From: Ferruginibacter paludis
Lineage (GTDB): Bacteria; Bacteroidota; Bacteroidia; Chitinophagales; Chitinophagaceae
Direction of reading: 5' to 3'
DNA: 64,000 bases
Assembly (NCBI RefSeq): GCF_030409685.1
Contig: NZ_JAUFQJ010000006.1
Location: 1 to 64,000, forward strand
The position numbers and the translations under genes are program-made. The notes beneath the pieces are model-generated. The model searched no databases and was not told the DNA's origin. It was given only the letters and a program-made list of their open reading frames with translations. This document shows, piece after piece, positions 57,103 through 64,000 of this stretch. How positions within the stretch are numbered: the first letter of the stretch is position 1; every line of letters begins with the position of its first letter.

Positions 57103-57788
57103 ATGAAAATATTAATGGTATTAACTTCTCACAGTACGTTGGGAGATACGGGTAAAAAAACCGGCTTTTGGGTAGAAGAATTTGCAGCGCCTTATTATGT
57201 GCTGGCAGATGCTGGTGCAATATAACCATTGCATCGCCTTTTGGGCGGCCAGCCTCCGGTAGATCCCAAGAGTGAAACTCCGGAAGCACAAACACCTGCC
57301 ACGGCAAGGTTTTGTAAAGATGTGGAGGTAATTACCGCTGTGGCCAATTCGTTAAAACTAAGTGTTGTTAACCATGCGGATTATGATGCGGTTTTTTATC
57401 CGGGCGGGCATGGTCCTTTATGGGATTAGCGAATGATGAACGTTCTATCCAATTAATTGAAGATTTTTATAACGCCAAAAAGCCGATTGTTTTTGTATGT
57501 CATGCACCTGCTGCGTTAATTAAAGCAAAAGCGCAGAATGGCCACTTGATTGTAGATGGTAAAAAGATAACCGGCTTTTCAGATACAGAGGAGGAAGCAG
57601 TCGGCCTCACAAATGTAGTTCCGTTTTTATTAGAAACTGAATTGAAAAAACTGGGAGCACATTACAGCAAGGGGCAAGACTGGGGTTCTTTTGTAATAGA
57701 CGATGGGTTATTGATCACGGGTCAAAATCCAGCCTCATCCCCGGATGGAGCAAAGCTGCTTTTAAAAACGCTTGCAGGTGAAAAATAA
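57103..57788 (+). pseudogene. DJ-1/PfpI-type glutamine amidotransferase-like gene broken by indels
   Basis: The gene starts MKILMVLTSHSTLGDTGKKT and should continue GANITIASPFGGQPP, but a base is missing at 57217-57229 (GCAATATAACCAT), giving a stop, and an extra G at GGGCGGCC restores the frame. A third loss, in GGGATTAGCG near 57425, shifts it again. Downstream, KKPIVFVCHAPAALIKAK carries the nucleophilic Cys and the protein runs on normally to 57788. All three changes are one-base differences in short runs, so sequencing error is as likely as real decay. Intact relatives are chaperone/glyoxalase-type proteins. Confidence 0.85.
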
Positions 57789-58224
57789 TTTTCATATTGA
57801 ATACAAAAAATATTGACCACTTGTTTCTTACTGCCGGAATGATGCAACCATTAAGATTTGGCGTGAATAAATGTTATCAAACAACGTCGTAGTAGTTCAG
57901 GATTTACAAGAAAAATCCAGGTACACGTAACTCAGTATTTTAATTCTGGTTAGTTTAATAGCAGGTAATTTTCATTCATTGCCCTGGTGCGGATTTAGGT
58001 AGTAAATATCCTGGTGGTGATGTTTAATTTTGCTTAGTTACATTTATGATTTACCAAATATTTTTTTGATTAAGGGAGACTCCATAATGCAGTAAATAGT
58101 TTTTTCACTCACTTAAATAACCCGAGATATTTACATGTTTTGTCGTTAGATCTGCATTGTATCCCTCTATTCTCTTTTTTAATTTTAATTTGTAAATAAG
58201 TATTCAAATTAAAAATTAATAAGT
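57789..58224. other. Intergenic region upstream of the nitrile hydratase-like operon
   Basis: 436 bases, AT-rich. It should hold the operon promoter. No cobalamin or NiCo riboswitch, and no clear consensus promoter, could be recognised. Confidence 0.4.
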
Positions 58225-58545
58225 ATGCAAATTGTACATCATAATCCTGCAAGGTTCCAGGTGGGAAATATGGCTAGCGTAGCGGTTCGTTATCCGATAG
58301 GTCATTACAGGGTACCCATGTATTTGCGAGGCAAACAGGTGGAGATCATACGGATATTAGGCCGTTATATTAACCCGGAAGAAGAAGCTTTTGGGAGAAA
58401 TGCCGGCAGCAAAATATGGAGTTACCTAATAACTATCCCTCAGATGAAATTATGGCCAAATTACATGGGCGATGAAAATGACCGGCTTGAAATTGAAATT
58501 TTTGAACCATGGCTTGAACATCTTAAAATATCAAATAATGAGTAA
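58225..58545 (+). CDS. Nitrile hydratase-like beta subunit, C-terminal half
   Basis: A 106-residue protein corresponding to the SH3-like C-terminal half of nitrile hydratase beta subunits, equivalent to the separate alpha subunit of thiocyanate hydrolase. GHYRVPMYLRG matches the beta-subunit stretch carrying an active-site Arg, and EEAFGRNAGSKIWSYLIT with LWPNYMGDENDRLEIEIFEPWL matches the conserved end of the domain. It is the first gene of the operon and overlaps the next by eight bases. Without its partners it should be inactive. The Arg pattern is closer to nitrile hydratase than to thiocyanate hydrolase. Confidence 0.85.
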   Translation: MQIVHHNPARFQVGNMASVAVRYPIGHYRVPMYLRGKQVEIIRILGRYINPEEEAFGRNAGSKIWSYLITIPQMKLWPNYMGDENDRLEIEIFEPWLEHLKISNNE

Positions 58546-59164
58546 CGATCACACACATACGCATAGCGATCATGCGCCAATTCTACATGATGAAGTACCC
58601 TGTTATTATGAAATACTTGAAATAAGCATCAGGGAGTTATTGGTTGAAAAAGGTTTGATAGGCCCTGAAGAAATAAGGGAGCAAATTGAAGTATTGGATT
58701 CCCGGTCACCTGCCCTGGGTGCTAAGCTTGTAGCGAGAGCATGGGTAGATCCCGAATTTAGAAAAAGACTTTTGGATAACGGAGTTGATGCAGCATTGGA
58801 GATGGGAATAACCAGTTATGATGATACTGATTTTACCGTTTTGGAAAATACGGATAAGGTACATCACATGATTGTTTGTACATTATGTTCCTGCTATCCC
58901 CGGCCGATACTGGGTCTTCCTCCTGATTGGTATAAAAGTAAAGAGTACCGATCAAGAGCAGTACGGGAACCACGTGCAGTGCTCGCCGAGTTTGGAACCA
59001 TACTACCGGATGAAATTAAAATAGTAGTAAATGATTCAACAGCCAATCAACGTTACATGGTGTTGCCATTGCGACCAAAAGGAACAGAACATTTTACAGA
59101 AGAACAATTGGAAGCCCTGGTAACGAGGGATGTAATGATTGGCGTAAAGGTTTTACATAACTGA
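58538..59164 (+). CDS. Cobalt-type nitrile hydratase-like alpha subunit
   Basis: A 208-residue protein; the ATG at 58538 is chosen because it removes a meaningless N-terminal stretch and gives SNDHTHTHSDHAP as the start. The metal-binding claw is VCTLCSCYPRPILGLPP (Cys114, Cys117, Cys119); Thr at the second position is the cobalt-type signature. REPRAVLAEFGT and RYMVLPLRPKGTE are family blocks. It hydrates nitriles to amides or, if thiocyanate hydrolase-like, cleaves thiocyanate. The His-rich N-terminus might bind metal during loading. Overlap with the previous gene indicates coupled synthesis. Confidence 0.92.
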   Translation: MSNDHTHTHSDHAPILHDEVPCYYEILEISIRELLVEKGLIGPEEIREQIEVLDSRSPALGAKLVARAWVDPEFRKRLLDNGVDAALEMGITSYDDTDFTVLENTDKVHHMIVCTLCSCYPRPILGLPPDWYKSKEYRSRAVREPRAVLAEFGTILPDEIKIVVNDSTANQRYMVLPLRPKGTEHFTEEQLEALVTRDVMIGVKVLHN

Positions 59165-59209
59165 TGGATATTCTTAAACTTTTTATTAACCGTGTAAAAT
59201 ATAATTATT

Positions 59210-59545
59210 ATGTCTGATACAGAACACCTGGTAAAACATCTGCCCAATGATATTGGCGGAGCCGGTTGCCATGAAAAAATATCTATTACTGAGCGCCCCT
59301 TGTATCCATGGGAAAAACGTTGTCATGCGTTATTAGATGTGCTAGATTATCACAAGATCGTCAACACGGAAGAAAAACGCCGTGGTACAGAAAACCTGGG
59401 AACAGAAATGGCGGGTAAATTAACCTATTACGAAAAGTGGATTGTGTCTGCTTCGAATTGCCTGTTGCAAAAAGGTATTTTAACTCCCGACCAGATTGCC
59501 GATAAAACAAAAGAAGTAAGCGAACGATTCAATATAAAAATGTAG
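59210..59545 (+). CDS. Nitrile hydratase-like beta subunit, N-terminal half
   Basis: A 111-residue protein matching the N-terminal helical half of nitrile hydratase beta, separate as in thiocyanate hydrolase beta. HLPNDIGGAG holds the D-x-GG motif of structural beta subunits, PWEKRCHALLDVL and EEKRRGTENLG carry the expected Arg, and KLTYYEKWIVSASNCLLQKG is the family YYExW block. The DIGG motif argues for a structural subunit rather than the short activator protein, which also resembles beta-N. It ends three bases before the cobalt/nickel permease gene. Confidence 0.82.
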   Translation: MSDTEHLVKHLPNDIGGAGCHEKISITERPLYPWEKRCHALLDVLDYHKIVNTEEKRRGTENLGTEMAGKLTYYEKWIVSASNCLLQKGILTPDQIADKTKEVSERFNIKM

Positions 59546-59548
59546 CCA

Positions 59549-60352
59549 ATGGAATTCTCAGGTATATTAATAATGCTGATGCTTGGCCTTCGGCATGGCT
59601 TTGATCCGGATCATATTGCAATCATTGACGGGGTGAGTGTTAGATATGCCACCACCAAACCATGGCTTGCAAAATGGACAGGTACTTTTTTTGCTGTTGG
59701 ACATGGCACCGTAGTTACAATTATTGCTGTTATGATCAGCCGGTTTAGTCATTCCTGGAATTTTCCACCAGCGGTATGGAATGTGCTGGATTGGATGCCG
59801 GGTATATTGCTGATTTTTGTAGGCTTTTTAAACCTTCGCATGTTGAGGACAAAAGAAAAGTACAGTCCTAAAGGATGGAAGACATTTTTTTTACCAGACA
59901 AATTAAAAAAAAGTTCTAATCCAATGGCAATAGTACTAACAGGTGTTTTGTTTGCAATGGTGTTTGATACAAATACACAGGCTGCTGCCTGGGCTTATAC
60001 TGCAACCAGTCAGTTAAGTACAACAAATGCGCTGTTGCTGGGAGGCTTTTTTTCAATTGGTATGATTACAACAGATACATTGGATAGCACAATATTACAC
60101 ACACTGATGATCAGGTCCGTCAATAATAATACGGTCTTAAATTATCGCAGAAAGCTTGGCTGGATAATCGTTTATATTTCTTTCATCATTGGTGGCTACA
60201 AAATTTTGAGCCGTTTAGTTCCTTCAATAGAATTAGAAGAGTCAATACTCACGATGATAGGTATTCTCTTTTTTGTTTTGATGATTGGCTTTTACATTTT
60301 TGTTTTGTATGCTGGTTCCCAACGATTAAATAAAAACACCCATGGCAATTAA
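59549..60352 (+). CDS. NiCoT-family cobalt/nickel permease
   Basis: A 267-residue protein with about seven hydrophobic segments. RHGFDPDHIAIIDG at residues 15-28 is the HX4DH signature that binds the metal in the first long helix; later blocks include GHGTVVTIIAV and FDTNTQAAAW. The NiCoT family imports cobalt or nickel. In Rhodococcus rhodochrous a NiCoT protein (NhlF) supplies cobalt to nitrile hydratase, and the position here, three bases after the beta-N gene, fits that role. Cobalt specificity is inferred from the enzyme. Confidence 0.92.
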   Translation: MEFSGILIMLMLGLRHGFDPDHIAIIDGVSVRYATTKPWLAKWTGTFFAVGHGTVVTIIAVMISRFSHSWNFPPAVWNVLDWMPGILLIFVGFLNLRMLRTKEKYSPKGWKTFFLPDKLKKSSNPMAIVLTGVLFAMVFDTNTQAAAWAYTATSQLSTTNALLLGGFFSIGMITTDTLDSTILHTLMIRSVNNNTVLNYRRKLGWIIVYISFIIGGYKILSRLVPSIELEESILTMIGILFFVLMIGFYIFVLYAGSQRLNKNTHGN

Positions 60353-60674
60353 AGATCTTACCCTGGTTAAAAAACATTTATTCCTGTGCAATGGGGGAAG
60401 TTGCAAAATGTTGGGAGCAGAAGAAAGCACTGCAGCAATACGTTTCGCCATTGCTGAATATGGATTATCTGACGAAATACACACTACTAAAACATTATGC
60501 AACGGGCGTTGCAAAGATGGCCCCATTGTAATCGCTCAACCTGATGGAATTTGGTTTAAAATGATGGGGAAAGAAAAAGCAGATGCTTTTGTAAAAGAGT
60601 TTCTTGTCGATGAGCAACTACCAAAGGATATAGTATTGTATAAATACGGTGCGGATTCAATCCATATTGGTTGA
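60342..60674 (+). CDS. Thioredoxin-like [2Fe-2S] ferredoxin
   Basis: A 110-residue protein with four cysteines: LFLCNGGSCKML (Cys16 and Cys21) and TLCNGRCKDGPI (Cys53 and Cys57). The C-x4-C ... C-x3-C pattern and GIWFKMMGKEKADAFVKEF end match thioredoxin-like [2Fe-2S] ferredoxins. The start overlaps the permease stop by 11 bases, so the two are coupled. It may donate electrons during cobalt reduction or oxidation of the active-site cysteines, or bind metal. This is an inference from position alone. Confidence 0.82.
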   Translation: MAIKDLTLVKKHLFLCNGGSCKMLGAEESTAAIRFAIAEYGLSDEIHTTKTLCNGRCKDGPIVIAQPDGIWFKMMGKEKADAFVKEFLVDEQLPKDIVLYKYGADSIHIG

Positions 60675-60763
60675 CTATAATTCAGTGGCGATTTACCAAG
60701 ACAGAAAAATCATCTGCATGAATTTATTCTTTAAAGTTGATGTAACATAAAAAATAAAATAAG

Positions 60764-63058
60764 ATGAAGAAAAGTATATTTTTAATAAATGCTTTATTCA
60801 TCAGTTATTTTTTACCAGCTCAACATAATAAGCTATCTGGAGTTATTATTGACAGTACAACAAAACAACCGGTGTTCGGTGCAACGATATTACTGAATCC
60901 GGGAGGCAAATCAGTTTCTGCTGATGAGATGGGAAAGTTTATATTGAACAATATCTCAGCTACAATAATTCATCTCACTATTTCTGCAATTGGTTATGAG
61001 CAAAGATATTTTACAATAGTTGCTAACTCTCCGGAACAAATAATAAAAATGAAACGGCAGCAAACAAAATTGTCAGATGTCTTAGTAACATCGTATTCGG
61101 GCAATCCATATAAAGTATTGGCAGAAACAGATATTGGAATGAGAGGTGTTGCCAATTCACAGGAAGTGCTTCGTATGGTGCCAGGTCTTTTTATTGGCCA
61201 GCACCAAGGAGGTGGAAAAGCAGAACAAATTTTTTTACGTGGGTTTGATGCAGATCATGGTTCAGATATCAGTATTCACATGGACGGAATTCCTGTAAAC
61301 CTGGTGTCGCATGCTCACTCCAAAGGTTATGCAGATAGTCACTTTATTATTCCTGAAACAATTGAGCGGGCTACTTTTAATAAAGGACCTTACGATGTTG
61401 AAAAAGGGGATCAGGCCACCGCAGGTTGGCTGGATTTCAATACGGTAAATAAGCTTAGCAACAACACAATTAAATTAGAAGCCGGACAGTTTAGCACCTT
61501 CAGGGCACTGGCCATGATAGATTTGTTAAATAGCGGCATAAGGCCATGCAAAGCTTCCTGGTATGCTGCCACAGAGTATAGTTACAGCAACAGCTATTTT
61601 GAAAACCACCAGCATTTTAAAAGGTTCAATTTCTTTACAAAATTCAATTACAAAATTTCCGAAAGGCAATTAATTTCAATATCGGCATCTAGCTTCTGGA
61701 GCGGTTGGTTTGCCAGTGGCCAGATACCTGAAAGGGCTATTGATTCAGGACTTGTAAACTATTATGGCGCCTTGGATCCTAACGAAGGAGGAGTGACTTC
61801 AAGAACAAATTTTAATATTCAATTAAAAAGCTCTTTAAAAAATGGAGGCCTGGTAAAAAATCAATTGTATTATTCCTTCTATAAATTCGATTTGCATTCA
61901 AACTTTACATTTTATTTAGATGATCCCGTTAATGGAGATGAGATAAGACAAAGAGAAAAAAGAAACCTTGTTGGATATAATGGAAGTTATCTACACGATG
62001 GCCGGATTGGAAATTTGAAATCTACAATCCTTTATGGTGTTAATATACGATTAGACATCACGAACAATACCGAATTGTCTCACACCCATGATCGTTACGT
62101 ATTTTTAAACCTGCAAAAACTGGGTGCTATAACTGAACTTGGAAGCAGTATGTACATGAATGAAACGATTAAGCTAAGCGGAAGATGGACTATAAAAGGA
62201 GGAATGCGTTTTGATCATTTTCATTACCGGTACAATAATAAGTTTAACAATGATCCTACCTTAAAAGGAAGCGGTATTTATAGAGCATCCAATTACATTA
62301 TCAGCCCTAAAATAAATATCAATTATCAGGCAAGCACTAACACACAATTATATCTTTCATTTGGCAAGGGTTTTCATACCAATGATGCACGGGTGGTAGT
62401 TTCAGGAAATGGCAAACAAACATTACCTGCAGCTTATGGAAGTGATGTAGGAGTACTGTATAAACCTTTAAAAAACTTATTGATACAAACTGCGGTATGG
62501 TATAGTTACCTGCAAAAAGAATATGTTTACGCAGGTGACGGTGGCACAGTAGATTTTAGTGGAAGTACTCGCCGGTTGGGTGCTGATTTATCCATTCGTT
62601 TTCAGCCTGTTAAAAGTATGTTTTTCGACCTTGATTTGAATTATGCAAATGGGCGTTCATTAAATGAAGTAAAAGGAAATAATTACATACCACTGGCACC
62701 TGTTTGGAGCAGTACGGCAGGAATCAGTTACATAAATAAAACGGGATGGAATGCAAGCCTGCGTTACAGATACCTTTCTAACAGACCTGCCAATGAATAC
62801 TACAGCTTCACCTGCGAAGGCTATTTTGTAAATGACCTCGTGATCAAATACAAGGCACAGAGATATGAATATGGAATGGTAATAGATAACCTCTTTAATA
62901 TTAAATGGAAAGAGACACAATTTGCAACGGTTACAAGGCTAAAGAACGAGCAGGCCGCGGTCGATGGTATTAGCTTTACACCGGGTACAAAATTCGCTGC
63001 AAAATTTAGCTTCAGTTATTATTTTGGATTTAAAAATCTTATGAAAGCGGATAAATAG
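60764..63058 (+). CDS. TonB-dependent outer-membrane receptor
   Basis: A 764-residue protein with a signal peptide (MKKSIFLINALFISYFLPAQ). Residues 22-100 are a carboxypeptidase-like regulatory domain (KLSGVIIDSTTKQPVFGAT). Residues 110-220 are the plug, with IFLRGFDADHGSDISIHMDG and NLVSHAHSKGYADSHF; the His-rich loop may contact a metal ligand. The rest is a 22-stranded barrel. It lies 89 bases after the ferredoxin-like gene on the same strand. It may bring a cobalt complex or the enzyme's substrate through the outer membrane; both are hypotheses. Confidence 0.9.
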   Translation: MKKSIFLINALFISYFLPAQHNKLSGVIIDSTTKQPVFGATILLNPGGKSVSADEMGKFILNNISATIIHLTISAIGYEQRYFTIVANSPEQIIKMKRQQTKLSDVLVTSYSGNPYKVLAETDIGMRGVANSQEVLRMVPGLFIGQHQGGGKAEQIFLRGFDADHGSDISIHMDGIPVNLVSHAHSKGYADSHFIIPETIERATFNKGPYDVEKGDQATAGWLDFNTVNKLSNNTIKLEAGQFSTFRALAMIDLLNSGIRPCKASWYAATEYSYSNSYFENHQHFKRFNFFTKFNYKISERQLISISASSFWSGWFASGQIPERAIDSGLVNYYGALDPNEGGVTSRTNFNIQLKSSLKNGGLVKNQLYYSFYKFDLHSNFTFYLDDPVNGDEIRQREKRNLVGYNGSYLHDGRIGNLKSTILYGVNIRLDITNNTELSHTHDRYVFLNLQKLGAITELGSSMYMNETIKLSGRWTIKGGMRFDHFHYRYNNKFNNDPTLKGSGIYRASNYIISPKININYQASTNTQLYLSFGKGFHTNDARVVVSGNGKQTLPAAYGSDVGVLYKPLKNLLIQTAVWYSYLQKEYVYAGDGGTVDFSGSTRRLGADLSIRFQPVKSMFFDLDLNYANGRSLNEVKGNNYIPLAPVWSSTAGISYINKTGWNASLRYRYLSNRPANEYYSFTCEGYFVNDLVIKYKAQRYEYGMVIDNLFNIKWKETQFATVTRLKNEQAAVDGISFTPGTKFAAKFSFSYYFGFKNLMKADK

Positions 63059-63087
63059 CTCTTAATAATATTAAGAAAATAATTTGC

Positions 63088-63957
63088 ATGGAATTTATTG
63101 ATTACTACAAAATTTTGGAGGTTAATAAAACAGCAACAGAAGCAGATATTAAAAAGGCATATCGCAGATTAGCAAGAAAGCTGCATCCCGACCTTAACCC
63201 CAATGATAAAGAAGCACATAAAAAATTCCAGGCAATAAATGAAGCTAATGAAGTATTGAGTGACACTGAAAAAAGAAAGAAATATGACTTATATGGGAAA
63301 GACTGGCAACATGCAGACCAGTTCGAGGAACAACGCCAACAGCGTCAATCCAATCAGAACACCCAACATTATTCAGGTAATAACGAACAGGATTTTTCCA
63401 GTTTTTTTGAATCTATGTTTGGTGGCGGCCAACACAGCAGGCAAACAAAATACAGGGGACAGGATTATAATGCAACGCTTACACTCAGTTTGATTGATGC
63501 TACGGAAACACATCAGCAAACGCTTACAGTCAATGGCAAAAATATCCGAATCACTATTCCTGCCGGTATTGAAAACGGACAGATAATAAAATTAAAAGGT
63601 TATGGTGCAGCAGGCGCAAATGGTGGCCCGGCCGGTGATTTATACATCACTTTTATGATTTCAATAAACGCGGATTTTAAGCGGATTGGCAACGACTTAT
63701 ATACAAAAGCCACGATAGATTTATATACCGCTTTGCTGGGCGGAGAAACGACTATTGAAACGCTGAAAGGAAAAGTAAAATTAAAAGTGAACCCCGAAAC
63801 ACAATATGGTACCAAGATACGATTAAAAGGAAAAGGCTTCCCTGTTTATAAAAAAGAGGGAGAAGCGGGAGACCTGTATGTTACTTACGAAATTAAAATA
63901 CCAGTTAACCTTACAGAAAAGCAAAAAATATTATTTAAGGAATTATCTACTCTATAA
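63088..63957 (+). CDS. CbpA-type DnaJ co-chaperone
   Basis: A 289-residue J-protein. MEFIDYYKILEVNKTATEAD begins the J-domain and LARKLHPDLNP contains the HPD motif that stimulates DnaK. A Gln/Asn/Gly-rich linker (105-130) follows, then the C-terminal substrate-binding domains (NGKNIRITIPAGIENGQIIK and LLGGETTIETLKGKVKL). No zinc-finger repeats are present, so it is of the CbpA/type II class. It follows the TonB receptor by 29 bases, and may help assemble proteins of the upstream operon or simply be a general stress gene. Confidence 0.92.
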   Translation: MEFIDYYKILEVNKTATEADIKKAYRRLARKLHPDLNPNDKEAHKKFQAINEANEVLSDTEKRKKYDLYGKDWQHADQFEEQRQQRQSNQNTQHYSGNNEQDFSSFFESMFGGGQHSRQTKYRGQDYNATLTLSLIDATETHQQTLTVNGKNIRITIPAGIENGQIIKLKGYGAAGANGGPAGDLYITFMISINADFKRIGNDLYTKATIDLYTALLGGETTIETLKGKVKLKVNPETQYGTKIRLKGKGFPVYKKEGEAGDLYVTYEIKIPVNLTEKQKILFKELSTL

Positions 63958-64000
63958 TAATCCTTTGGAAATATGCAAATTAAAATTGTTGGCTTTTAAT

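Noticed and set aside
57789..58224. Cobalamin or NiCo riboswitch before the nitrile hydratase-like operon
   Set aside because: No conserved riboswitch core or structure could be recognised by eye; a covariance-model search would be decisive.

Overview
The window looks like chromosomal DNA of a Bacteroidota bacterium, most likely in or near the Chitinophagaceae. This is an inference from AT-rich DNA, the rarity of Shine-Dalgarno sequences, and gene content: a TonB receptor with a carboxypeptidase-like N-domain, an alginate-export-type porin, an LpxR-like deacylase, GH43 and GH130 enzymes, histidine kinases with TPR sensors, and a DUF5706 protein. No rRNA, tRNA, CRISPR array or transposase was recognised.

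Layout. (1) 1 to about 3.7 kb is the end of a mobilizable element: an excisionase-like HTH gene, a hypothetical gene, a hairpin-rich oriT candidate, a MobC-like protein, a relaxase, a membrane coiled-coil protein and a 170-nt nested inverted repeat. (2) 4.0-13.2 kb holds a secreted GH43 enzyme and then a minus-strand series: isochorismatase-like hydrolase, YtcJ-like amidohydrolase, DoxX protein, porin, M17-N-domain protein, UspA, a decayed copy of the M17-N gene, a DUF1275 protein and RpiA. (3) 13.5-19.8 kb is a tightly packed six-gene minus-strand operon: small basic protein, DUF5706 (Pycsar-effector-type) membrane protein with a degenerate HD domain, SdiA-regulated-type lipoprotein, a kinase-like plus Omp85-barrel fusion, PAP2 phosphatase and fatty acid hydroxylase. 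An LpxR-like gene lies upstream. (4) 22.1-24.8 kb is a plus-strand cluster (small protein, cupin, VOC dioxygenase, esterase, frameshifted small protein) resembling hydroquinone-detoxification genes. (5) 25-37 kb holds a short MutS-like ATPase, a GH130 plus GT4-fusion pair, DUF305 and beta-propeller genes, a DUF2892-like protein, thioredoxin, two half-size permeases and two SDR enzymes.

(6) 37.5-52.3 kb is a regulatory island: two paralogous TPR histidine kinases, a receiver plus sigma-54 AAA+ response regulator, a frameshifted DUF417 gene, and a 2115-residue sigma-54 activator carrying ten tandem GAF-like repeats with a nearly constant 531-nt period. (7) 52.4-57.8 kb holds a DsbA-like protein, two AraC regulators, Dps, YceI and an indel-broken DJ-1/PfpI gene. 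(8) 58.2-63.96 kb is a candidate metalloenzyme system: a cobalt-type nitrile hydratase / thiocyanate hydrolase-like enzyme in three subunits (split beta), a NiCoT cobalt/nickel permease, a thioredoxin-like [2Fe-2S] protein, a TonB receptor and a CbpA-type J-protein.

How the parts may work together. The 58-63 kb block reads as enzyme plus metal uptake plus maturation. The 13.5-19.8 kb operon reads as an envelope or lipid module that includes a membrane effector of the kind used in nucleotide-signalled defence, but no cyclase is present. The 37-52 kb island reads as a sensor to sigma-54 activator circuit. Several genes (24.6, 45.3, 57.2 kb) carry small indels that could be real decay or sequencing error. 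No promoter matched the Bacteroidota consensus well enough to list.
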